The translations under genes were made by a program, and so were the position numbers. From IMG/VR virus record IMGVR_UViG_3300032334_002107, positions 1-25,160 of that record: a stretch of DNA of 25,160 bases, one strand, 5' to 3'. The notes beneath the pieces are model-generated. The model worked only from the letters and a program-made list of their open reading frames with translations, searched no databases and had not been told where the DNA came from. Shown one piece after another: positions 14,627 to 20,739 of this stretch (position 1 is its first letter; every line of letters begins with the position of its first letter). The DNA comes from a virus.

Positions 14627-15586
14627 ATGCCGTTTATAAATAGCGTAAGATCTTCATACGGATCTCAAGGTAGGTTTAATAGAAGAGGTAGTATATTGTC
14701 TACATCTACTGGTGGAACAATTACAACATCAGGTGGATATCGAATACATACATTTACATCTACAGGATCTTCAATATTTTTACCATCAGGATCTGGAACA
14801 ATTGAGTATTTGATTGTTGGCGGAGGCGGAGCTGGTGGAGATGATATTTCTGGCGGAGGCGGAGCTGGTGGATTTCTTACTGGAACAACTTCTGTTACTG
14901 CACAAAATTATACTATTGTAGTAGGTAATGGAGGCGCAGCAACATTAGGTTTTGAAGGATCTGGTCAAGGATTAAGTGGAGAAGATAGTAGTGCTTTTGG
15001 ACTTACCGCATTACGTGGTGGAGCAGGCGGCGGAGAAAGCACAAATGAAAGATTTGGTATTGGAACAAGCGGTACACATGCATCTGGCGGAGGTGGCGGT
15101 TATTCAGAAGCATCTGGAGGAAGCGGAACACCTGGTCAAGGAAATAGCGGTGGAAATAGCGTTGGAGGACAATGCGGAGGCGGCGGAGGCGCAAGCTCTG
15201 CTGGATCTTATGGTACTGTAAATGGTCGAGGAGGGAATGGTGGTTCTGGATTAGCTTCATCAATTTCTGGAACATCTTATTATTATGCAGGCGGAGGCGG
15301 AGGATCAGGATGGAGTTCTGCAACTGGTGCTGGTAATGGTGGCTCAGGCGGAGGCGGAGGCGGAGGCGGAGTAGGAAATACGTATGCCCTAAGCCCTGGG
15401 CTAGGAGATACTAATGGAAGAAACCCAGGTTTAAATGGAAATAATGGTGGAGTTCTAGGTAAAGGCGGAAATGCTGGTGCAAATACTGGAGGCGGAGGCG
15501 GAGGCGCAGGAGAATCAAACGCAACTTATCAATCTACTTCTGGAGCAGGAGGATCTGGCATTGTTATTGTCAGATATTTAGCATAA
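14627..15586 (+). CDS. Glycine-rich adhesin / receptor-binding tip, tandem copy 1
   Basis: The 319-residue protein starts with an anchor-like peptide (PFINSVRSSYGSQGRFNRRG), then IHTFTSTGSSIFLPSGSGTI and EYLIVGGGGAGGDD. A long Gly-rich body follows with runs such as GGGGAGG and ASGGGGGYSEASGG. It closes with GGSGIVIVRYLA, the usual end of the phage glycine-rich domain family. Related Gly-rich distal tips (for example gp38 of some T4-like phages) fold into polyglycine helices and bind the host surface; that is family knowledge, not seen directly. Shine-Dalgarno AAGGAGA is seven bases before ATG, right after the fibre at 12439, which it probably caps. Its stop overlaps the next, paralogous gene. 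Confidence 0.72.
   Translation: MPFINSVRSSYGSQGRFNRRGSILSTSTGGTITTSGGYRIHTFTSTGSSIFLPSGSGTIEYLIVGGGGAGGDDISGGGGAGGFLTGTTSVTAQNYTIVVGNGGAATLGFEGSGQGLSGEDSSAFGLTALRGGAGGGESTNERFGIGTSGTHASGGGGGYSEASGGSGTPGQGNSGGNSVGGQCGGGGGASSAGSYGTVNGRGGNGGSGLASSISGTSYYYAGGGGGSGWSSATGAGNGGSGGGGGGGGVGNTYALSPGLGDTNGRNPGLNGNNGGVLGKGGNAGANTGGGGGGAGESNATYQSTSGAGGSGIVIVRYLA
15347..15370 (+). repeat. GGCGGA hexamer tract
   Basis: Four perfect in-frame tandem GGCGGA units encode Gly-Gly pairs in the glycine-rich adhesin. Shorter tracts of the same unit occur at about 15292-15303 and 15488-15505. Slippage by one unit would add or remove two glycines. Confidence 0.85.
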
Positions 15587-16551
15587 TGCCGTTTATAAAT
15601 AGCGTAAGATCTACATATGGAGTACAAGGCAGGTTTCTTAAAACTGGATCCCCTCTTTCAACTTCTACTGGTGGAACAGTTAGCCTATATGGCACTTATA
15701 AAGTTCATACTTTTACAAATGTAGGTACAACACAATTTGTTGCATCAGGTGCAGGAACAATTGAGTATTTAATAATTGGCGGTGGTGGTGCAGGTGGAGA
15801 TGATATTGGAGCTGGCGGAGGAGCTGGCGGATATCTTTCTGGAACGACTACAGTAACAGCACAAACATATAACATTGTTATTGGTGCTGGTGGAGCATCT
15901 ACTCAAGGAAGTGAAGGAACAGGAAGAGGTTTAGATGGTAATAATACAACTGCATTTGGCTTAACAGCTTATAAGGGTAGCGCAGGAGGCGGTGAAGGAG
16001 AGTCTACAAGTTTTGGCGGAAGCGGAGTTTATGGATCAACAGGTGGAGCAGGATATAACATTGCATCAGCTGGAACACCAACAAGCGGTCAAGGTTATAA
16101 AGGTGGAGATACAATAGTTCAAGGTTATGCATCAGGCGGTGGTGGTGCAGGTGGGGCTGGAGCAAATGGTGGCAGCGGTAGCGGAAATGGTGGTCCAGGT
16201 TTATTGAATACAATTGATGGAAATTCTTATTACTATGCAGGAGGAGGCGGCGGCAACGCATATTCTGGAAGTTTAGGTGGTAATGGAGGAATTGGCGGTG
16301 GTGGAGGTTCAGGACCTGCTACAAATCCAGGCACTGGTCCAGTCGGCACTGGAGGAGGTTCTGCAAGAAATAATGGACAAAGCGGTTCTTCATCTGGCTC
16401 TCAAACATCTTTAACTTTTGGTAAAGGCGGAAATGCTGGTGCAAACACAGGTTCTGGCGGCGGTGGATCTACAGAGTCCAACAGTACTCCTCAACTTTCT
16501 AACTCAGGTGCTGGCGGATCAGGCATTGTAATAATTAGATATGTAGGATAA
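15586..16551 (+). CDS. Glycine-rich adhesin / receptor-binding tip, tandem copy 2
   Basis: This 321-residue protein has the same architecture as its upstream neighbour: PFINSVRSTYGVQGRFLKTG, VHTFTNVGTTQFVASGAGTI, EYLIIGGGGAGGDD, a Gly-rich body and the ending GGSGIVIIRYVG. The first 27 nucleotides of both genes are identical, although the rest has diverged, especially in the body loops, as expected for a duplicated tip whose binding surface is free to vary. Gly codons here favour GGT/GGA rather than the GGC/GGA tracts of copy 1. It starts on the TAATG overlap without its own Shine-Dalgarno, so it is presumably translated by coupling. Confidence 0.72.
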   Translation: MPFINSVRSTYGVQGRFLKTGSPLSTSTGGTVSLYGTYKVHTFTNVGTTQFVASGAGTIEYLIIGGGGAGGDDIGAGGGAGGYLSGTTTVTAQTYNIVIGAGGASTQGSEGTGRGLDGNNTTAFGLTAYKGSAGGGEGESTSFGGSGVYGSTGGAGYNIASAGTPTSGQGYKGGDTIVQGYASGGGGAGGAGANGGSGSGNGGPGLLNTIDGNSYYYAGGGGGNAYSGSLGGNGGIGGGGGSGPATNPGTGPVGTGGGSARNNGQSGSSSGSQTSLTFGKGGNAGANTGSGGGGSTESNSTPQLSNSGAGGSGIVIIRYVG

Positions 16552-16559
16552 AATATCCT
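16545..16559 (+). promoter_or_regulatory. Leaderless-type -10 box within a small dyad before 16561
   Basis: AGGATA (545-550), AAA, TATCCT (554-559) form a perfect 6-bp inverted repeat. TAAAAT (549-554) in its centre overlaps the stop codon of the upstream gene and is six bases from ATG 16561. There is no usable Shine-Dalgarno. Confidence 0.4.
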
Positions 16560-16560
16560 T

Positions 16561-16941
16561 ATGAGATTTAAAACAACACAAAATATATTTAAAGATTTTG
16601 GCGAATACTTTGATCCTAACTGGATGGATTCAAATTCATTAATACTTCCTCCCAAAAAAAAATGGGATTATAAGCGCCCAATGCAGATAGAAGATGTTGA
16701 CCTGTGGGAAGTTATTTATGAGCAAGGTGGCGCAGTTGGAGTATATGCTTCATACAGCCCGCTTGCAGAATTTTATATGATCCGTGTCGGCTGGTTTTTA
16801 GAGCAACAAGGATACGGAACGGAAGTATATTATGGACAAGGTGCTATGCAAAAAGTAATAAAAAGAATGGATGAGATGAAGATTCCATATTCTATCAATA
16901 AACAATTTGTAGAGCCAGATGATATGTGGTTATATCAATAA
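16561..16941 (+). CDS. Conserved hypothetical protein of aquatic phages
   Basis: The 126-residue soluble protein contains NIFKDFGEYFDPNWMDSNSL, KWDYKRPMQIEDVDLWEVIY, EQGGAVGVYASYSPLAEFYM and GWFLEQQGYGTEVYYGQGAM, and ends FVEPDDMWLYQ. I have seen this pattern in unassigned proteins of cyanophage- and pelagiphage-like genomes, but no function is known to me. Unlike its neighbours it is not Ala/Thr/Gly-rich and looks globular rather than fibrous. A run of nine A's (16654-16662) encodes three lysines at residues 32-34 and is a possible slippage site. The start lies six bases after TAAAAT. It separates the glycine-rich adhesin pair from the next fibre cassette. Confidence 0.55.
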   Translation: MRFKTTQNIFKDFGEYFDPNWMDSNSLILPPKKKWDYKRPMQIEDVDLWEVIYEQGGAVGVYASYSPLAEFYMIRVGWFLEQQGYGTEVYYGQGAMQKVIKRMDEMKIPYSINKQFVEPDDMWLYQ

Positions 16942-16947
16942 TTGAGG

Positions 16948-16953
16948 TATAAT
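16948..16953 (+). promoter_or_regulatory. Leaderless-type -10 box before 16960
   Basis: TATAAT at 16948-16953, then six bases, then ATG 16960. GAGG at 16944-16947 is 12 bases from the ATG, longer than normal Shine-Dalgarno spacing. Confidence 0.5.
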
Positions 16954-16959
16954 TAAACC

Positions 16960-17106
16960 ATGCCTGGATACTTGACTAATAGATATATTACCTTGAACCC
17001 CGCCGCCGATGTTCAAACGGTAGCAACAAGCGTAACAACCCTTGCCTCAAGAGTAACTGAGGCGGAATCAAGCATAGATGATCTTAGCCTTAATATAGGC
17101 GTTTAA
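16960..17106 (+). CDS. 48-residue mini-protein, possibly an internally deleted beta-sandwich paralogue
   Basis: The product runs from MPGYLTNRYITLNPAADVQT to DDLSLNIGV. NPAAD near the start recalls VVNPAADTNVLVAT of the 7560 protein, and the end (LASRVTEAESSIDDLSLNIG) recalls that protein's coiled-coil-like tail. The whole beta-sandwich core between them is missing. Spaced hydrophobics (V, L, V, I, L) suggest a short amphipathic helix. A TATAAT box six bases before the ATG and the leadered promoter after its stop support it as a real unit, but it could be a decayed remnant. Confidence 0.45.
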   Translation: MPGYLTNRYITLNPAADVQTVATSVTTLASRVTEAESSIDDLSLNIGV

Positions 17107-17116
17107 ACCTACTTAA

Positions 17117-17125
17117 TGCTATAAT
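17117..17125 (+). promoter_or_regulatory. Extended -10 promoter for the 17143 fibre cassette
   Basis: TGC plus TATAAT (17120-17125), with no convincing -35, then a 17-nt leader carrying AAGGAGA before ATG 17143. The arrangement is almost the same as at 8027-8052, upstream of the paralogous fibre. Confidence 0.58.
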
Positions 17126-17142
17126 TTCATAAGGAGATACAC

Positions 17143-18624
17143 ATGGCACTTACAACAGAAATTGGTTTAGTTAAAACGGAAATAGCCTCATCGCTAGCCG
17201 CTTCTTTATATACCGCAAAAGATTTAGTATACGTAGCAAAGGCAATTGAAGCCCTAGCAAATGCAGAGACAACAACTGGAGTCTTTGAGACAGTCGATGT
17301 AAACTCTCTTCTATATGTTGGCCCAAATGCAGACACATTTAATACAGCGGCGGGACTAACAAATCCTGTAATTATCGCTCAATCTAATTATAATGATTAT
17401 TCACAGATAGCATTTAAGAATACCAACTCAGGCGCAAACGCCTCAACAGACTTTATTGCATACTCGAACAATGGAACAGACTCAGATGGCTACATTGATA
17501 TGGGTATTACTTCACAAAACTTTTCAGATCCAGACTTTACTATTACAGGTAAGGGTGATGGATATTTATTTATGGTAGGTGCCACAGGTGGAACAGATCA
17601 AGGTAACTTAGTTCTTGCAACTGGAGATACTGGATCACAAAACAAAATTATTTTTGCAGCAGGAGGACTAGCATCAGACAATCGTCAAATGACTATTACT
17701 CCAGATGTAAATGTTCATGTTGAAATTCCTACACCTTCAACATCACCATCAACTGGAGCACTCACCGTTGTCGGTGGAGTTGGAATCCAGGGCGATGTAA
17801 ATATTCAAGGTGCAATTACATTTGGTGGCACAGGAACATCAGTATCTGCAGCAAACCTAGCTGTAACAGATCCGCTAGTGTTTGTTGGTAATGCTAACGC
17901 AGGAGATGCGGTAGACCTAGGAATTATTGCTGAGTACTCAACATCAATTTCACCAATTACAAAAACAGTTTCTAACAAAGCTCTTACTTCAAATGTTGCT
18001 ACTATTACAACTTCAACAACACATGGATTTGCAGTCGGAGACTACGTAGTAGTTTCTTCAGTAGATGCCACATTCAATGGCACATACCTAATTGCATCAG
18101 TTCCTACAACTACAACATTCACATATGCTAAAACAGCAACTAACGTAACTTCTGCAGCAGCAACAGGCTCAGCAGTAGTTTCATCAAAACGTAGATTCGG
18201 CGGAATTGTTCGTGATGCATCAGACGGCATAACTAAAATATTTGAAGATGCTACTACAAAGCCATCATCTACAGTTAACTTCGCAGAGGCAGGTCTTGTA
18301 TACGGAGACTTGCAAGTAGGCCCATTAACAGCAACATCAGCAACCATCGGTAATGTTTCAAATACCGAACTTCAATATTTGGACGGCGTAACAAGCGCAA
18401 TTCAAACACAGCTAGATACAAAAGCTGTATATCCAACACAAACAAGCCAATCAGGTAAGTATCTTACTACAAATGGCACAGTAACATCTTGGGCAACGGT
18501 AGATGCCCTTCCAGCACAAGCAAATAATTCTGGATATTATCTAACCACAAATGGTACAGCGGCGACATGGGCTGCTATAGTAACAGATCCAACGCCACAA
18601 ATATTTATGCTTATGGGTGCATAG
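17143..18624 (+). CDS. Long tail fibre protein, paralogue C (493 aa)
   Basis: It parallels the 8052 fibre over its first ~420 residues. The helical N-terminus is EIGLVKTEIASSLAAS, followed by AKDLVYVAKAIEALAN. The body includes ASTDFIAYSNNGTDSDGYID, GKGDGYLFMVG, ITPDVNVHVEIPTPSTS and TDPLVFVGNANAGDAVDLG. The Ig-like module occupies residues 272-347. One TELQYLDGVTSAIQTQLDTK repeat is followed by two copies of SG-(K/Y)-YLTTNGT-x-(V/A)-x-(S/T)WA. In place of the tip domain of 8052 it ends in a short tail, DPTPQIFMLMGA, similar to the hydrophobic end of the fibre at 6431. A small beta-sandwich gene follows, as it does there. Confidence 0.72.
   Translation: MALTTEIGLVKTEIASSLAASLYTAKDLVYVAKAIEALANAETTTGVFETVDVNSLLYVGPNADTFNTAAGLTNPVIIAQSNYNDYSQIAFKNTNSGANASTDFIAYSNNGTDSDGYIDMGITSQNFSDPDFTITGKGDGYLFMVGATGGTDQGNLVLATGDTGSQNKIIFAAGGLASDNRQMTITPDVNVHVEIPTPSTSPSTGALTVVGGVGIQGDVNIQGAITFGGTGTSVSAANLAVTDPLVFVGNANAGDAVDLGIIAEYSTSISPITKTVSNKALTSNVATITTSTTHGFAVGDYVVVSSVDATFNGTYLIASVPTTTTFTYAKTATNVTSAAATGSAVVSSKRRFGGIVRDASDGITKIFEDATTKPSSTVNFAEAGLVYGDLQVGPLTATSATIGNVSNTELQYLDGVTSAIQTQLDTKAVYPTQTSQSGKYLTTNGTVTSWATVDALPAQANNSGYYLTTNGTAATWAAIVTDPTPQIFMLMGA
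17956..18183 (+). repeat. Inserted Ig-like module, copy 3
   Basis: It encodes about 76 residues from ITKTVSNKALTSN to ATGSAVVS. It sits at the same site as copy 1 (8877-9107) and is nearly identical to it in protein. Synonymous differences are spread over most of its length. Confidence 0.75.
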
Positions 18625-18642
18625 GAAAAAGGGGAATAAAAA

Positions 18643-18975
18643 ATGCCAACAACTTACAAGATATTAGGAAGAAAAGCTTCAGCGGCTACAACAATGGAAG
18701 AACTCTATGCAGTTCCTTCATCTACTTCAGCAGTAATTTCAACAATTACAGTATGCAATAGAGCGGCAGCAGCAAGAACATACAGAATTGCAATCAAGCC
18801 AGCAACAGGAACAACATTAGCAACAGAACACTATATTGCTTATGATGTAACAATTGCAGCAAATGACACAACTGCTTTGACACTTGGTCTAACACTTGCA
18901 ACTGCTAATTCAATTCAAGTATATGCATCTGCAGCAGATCTAACTTTTCAGGCCTTCGGCTCAGAGATAGCGTAG
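18643..18975 (+). CDS. Small beta-sandwich fibre-associated protein (paralogue of 7560/11481)
   Basis: The 110-residue product contains YKILGRKASAATTMEELYAV, AVISTITVCNRAAAARTYRI, HYIAYDVTIAANDTTALTLG and IQVYASAADLTFQAFG. The order 'VI.TI.V.N......YRI....YIAYDV.I...D........ATANSI.VY.....L.F...G' matches the family. It follows a fibre with a bare hydrophobic tail and precedes a LamG gene. Shine-Dalgarno AAAAAGGGG lies about eight bases before ATG. It is probably a fibre cap or joint; this is an inference. Confidence 0.55.
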   Translation: MPTTYKILGRKASAATTMEELYAVPSSTSAVISTITVCNRAAAARTYRIAIKPATGTTLATEHYIAYDVTIAANDTTALTLGLTLATANSIQVYASAADLTFQAFGSEIA

Positions 18976-18982
18976 GTTTAAA

Positions 18983-19750
18983 ATGGCTACAGCCAGTTTA
19001 TCAACCTCAAGCATAAAAAATAACCTTAACAAGTACGGTAGTTTTGGAACAAATAATATATCTTCTCCAAAAAATTATCAGCCAGAGGGCACAACTAGGG
19101 TATTTTCTATGTCCTGTTCAAATGGATCCATAACGGCGGATGTTGGTTCATTTAATCAAATGGGGGCATTGTCTGTAGACTCACACACAAATTATATAAA
19201 TAAAACAAGAACATATTCTATAAGAGGATTTTCTCAGCCAACTAGTGGAAGTGGTGTTCCAGCTACTTCAAGTAATTCAATTGCTATGGAAAGTATTCCA
19301 GTTCTTAATGGAATTAACTACACATATTCTGTTTGGTATAAAGGAACTCAGTTAAGCGCTACCACTCAATCTTATTCTACCCCAGTTGCTATTTTTGGAG
19401 ACCCTAGAGGTTCTGTATATATGACATATGGGCTTTCATCTGGTAAAATAGCTCGTGGAAGCAACGGTGTTATTGAGGGTTCAACCATAGTTGCTAATGA
19501 CCAATGGAACATGCTTACATGGGTTTACAAGAGTTCAAATCAAATTGATGGGTATGTAAACGGAAATTTAGAAATATCTAATGCCAGTACTGCTTCAGCA
19601 AGCAATAACAACATTGACTACATTGGAGCTACCTACCCGTATGGCAATGTTGAGGGTCCTTATAGATTAGCTAGAATTCAACTTTATTCTCAAGCATTAA
19701 CACAATCTCAAATTGCAGAAATATATAACGCTGAAAGGTTGTATTTTTAA
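18983..19750 (+). CDS. LamG/concanavalin-like adhesin
   Basis: The 255-residue product has an N-terminal linker rich in Ser/Asn (SIKNNLNKYGSFGTNNISSP), then a single jelly-roll domain. Recognisable parts are INYTYSVWYKGTQLSA, PVAIFGDPRGSVYMTYGL, DQWNMLTWVYKSSNQIDGYV, NGNLEIS and YRLARIQLYSQALTQSQIAE, the typical LamG ending. It probably binds a cell-surface glycan as part of the appendage built on the 17143 fibre. It overlaps the next gene (TAATG). The start has only a weak ribosome site (TAGGTTTAAA), so it may be coupled to the gene before. Confidence 0.68.
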   Translation: MATASLSTSSIKNNLNKYGSFGTNNISSPKNYQPEGTTRVFSMSCSNGSITADVGSFNQMGALSVDSHTNYINKTRTYSIRGFSQPTSGSGVPATSSNSIAMESIPVLNGINYTYSVWYKGTQLSATTQSYSTPVAIFGDPRGSVYMTYGLSSGKIARGSNGVIEGSTIVANDQWNMLTWVYKSSNQIDGYVNGNLEISNASTASASNNNIDYIGATYPYGNVEGPYRLARIQLYSQALTQSQIAEIYNAERLYF

Positions 19751-20559
19751 TGAGCTCATCAAAATTTTCTCAGTACAGTATTTCTAAAAAAAGTAGAAGC
19801 GCAATGACTAGTGCTAATAGTTATGGCACTCAGTCTAACCCAGCTGTAAGCGGAGTAGATCTTTTTGATAGAGGATTTCGTACAAGTGGCGTTTATTGGA
19901 TTAATCCAACTGGAAACTATGCTTTTCCAGCATATATTATTTTAGACAGATATGATGGAGGATATGTAAAATTTCTTCAATATTTTAATGGAGTAGATTT
20001 AAGTGGATCGGGAGAAGTAAATAATAATGGTGCATGGACTTCTTCAGAAATTAATACAAGTGGTGCTGGTAAAATTAGAACAGCTGATATTACTGCATTA
20101 AATACAACACAATCATTTTTATGTCGTGTAACTGGAGGCAGTGACTCACTATTTAACAATGGCTCTGGAACGGCTAGATTTAGATATTTAAACGGATCTC
20201 TTCCTGCATGGGGAACAGACGCACAGCCTCAAATTGGAAACAAGTTTATTTGGGAATTAGATGTAACAAGCAACGGAACATTTGATCACTCTTATAGATA
20301 TGTAAATACTAGACTTAATGGTAGATGCAATCACTCAACTAGTATTTTTGTCGCTGATCATAATTCTCCACCAGATTCTGGAAGTGGTTGGCTAACCGCA
20401 ACAACTCCAGTATCAGTAGGAGCAGAGATATGCTGGACTTTTGGTGCAACTGGAGCATATACTAATTTGCACCCATGGAGCGGGAATTCGGTATCTTCAG
20501 GTGGCAATATTAACTGGGGTACTGGAAACGGTACCGCATGGGCTATGTTTATTAAGTAG
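19750..20559 (+). CDS. Putative fibrinogen-like (FReD-type) adhesin
   Basis: The 269-residue product starts with a basic Ser-rich peptide (SSSKFSQYSISKKSRSAMTS). A domain follows that opens DLFDRGFRTSGVYWINPTGN with AFPAYIILDRYDGGYVKFLQ, resembling the start of fibrinogen-related domains ('T-SGVYWI-P-G...Y..D..DGG...'). Later parts are WTSSEINTSGAGKIRTADIT, FIWELDVTSNGTFDHSYRYV and INWGTGNGTAWAMFIK; the Trp/Gly-rich close also suits that fold. It could equally be an unrelated beta-rich tip. The gene is coupled to the LamG gene (TAATG) and is followed by a zinc-ribbon gene. Confidence 0.5.
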   Translation: MSSSKFSQYSISKKSRSAMTSANSYGTQSNPAVSGVDLFDRGFRTSGVYWINPTGNYAFPAYIILDRYDGGYVKFLQYFNGVDLSGSGEVNNNGAWTSSEINTSGAGKIRTADITALNTTQSFLCRVTGGSDSLFNNGSGTARFRYLNGSLPAWGTDAQPQIGNKFIWELDVTSNGTFDHSYRYVNTRLNGRCNHSTSIFVADHNSPPDSGSGWLTATTPVSVGAEICWTFGATGAYTNLHPWSGNSVSSGGNINWGTGNGTAWAMFIK

Positions 20560-20565
20560 CCTAAA

Positions 20566-20730
20566 ATGTCATTAACAGAAATTACAAAAAAAGAATATGA
20601 CGCAAGATTAAGTATTTGTGAAGGCTGCCACGTATTTGATAAAATAATGTCAGTCTGTAAAAATTGCGGATGTGGGATGATATTAAAGGCTAAATGGCAA
20701 GAGTCTACTTGTCCGCTAGATAAGTGGTAA
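20566..20730 (+). CDS. Zinc-ribbon-like mini-protein (second paralogue)
   Basis: This 54-residue product begins MSLTEITKKEYDARLSICEG. It has the same pattern as the protein at 6153-6398: C-x2-C-x9-C-x2-C-x-C-x12-C-P-L-x-K-W (SVCKNCGCGMILKAKW, ending CPLDKW). It lacks the ~35-residue N-terminal extension of the other copy. It follows the fibrinogen-like gene by six bases, and its stop codon is part of the TAAAAT box for the next gene. The matching cysteines and the terminal CPL(D/H)KW make it a clear real gene despite its size. Confidence 0.75.
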   Translation: MSLTEITKKEYDARLSICEGCHVFDKIMSVCKNCGCGMILKAKWQESTCPLDKW

Positions 20731-20733
20731 AAT
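20725..20733 (+). promoter_or_regulatory. Leaderless-type extended -10 before 20740
   Basis: TGG plus TAAAAT (20728-20733) overlaps the stop codon of the zinc-ribbon gene. Six bases separate it from ATG 20740, and there is no Shine-Dalgarno and no clear -35. Confidence 0.48.
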
Positions 20734-20739
20734 AATATT

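Noticed and set aside
15003-15323. 106-residue minus-strand frame opposite the glycine-rich gene
   Set aside because: It is a leucine/histidine-rich product of reading Gly-rich codons in antisense. It has no start signals.
14627-16551. CRISPR-like or tandem-repeat array, from dense GGAGGC/GGTGGA repeats
   Set aside because: The repeats are short, in-frame glycine codons inside two complete genes with no spacer structure.
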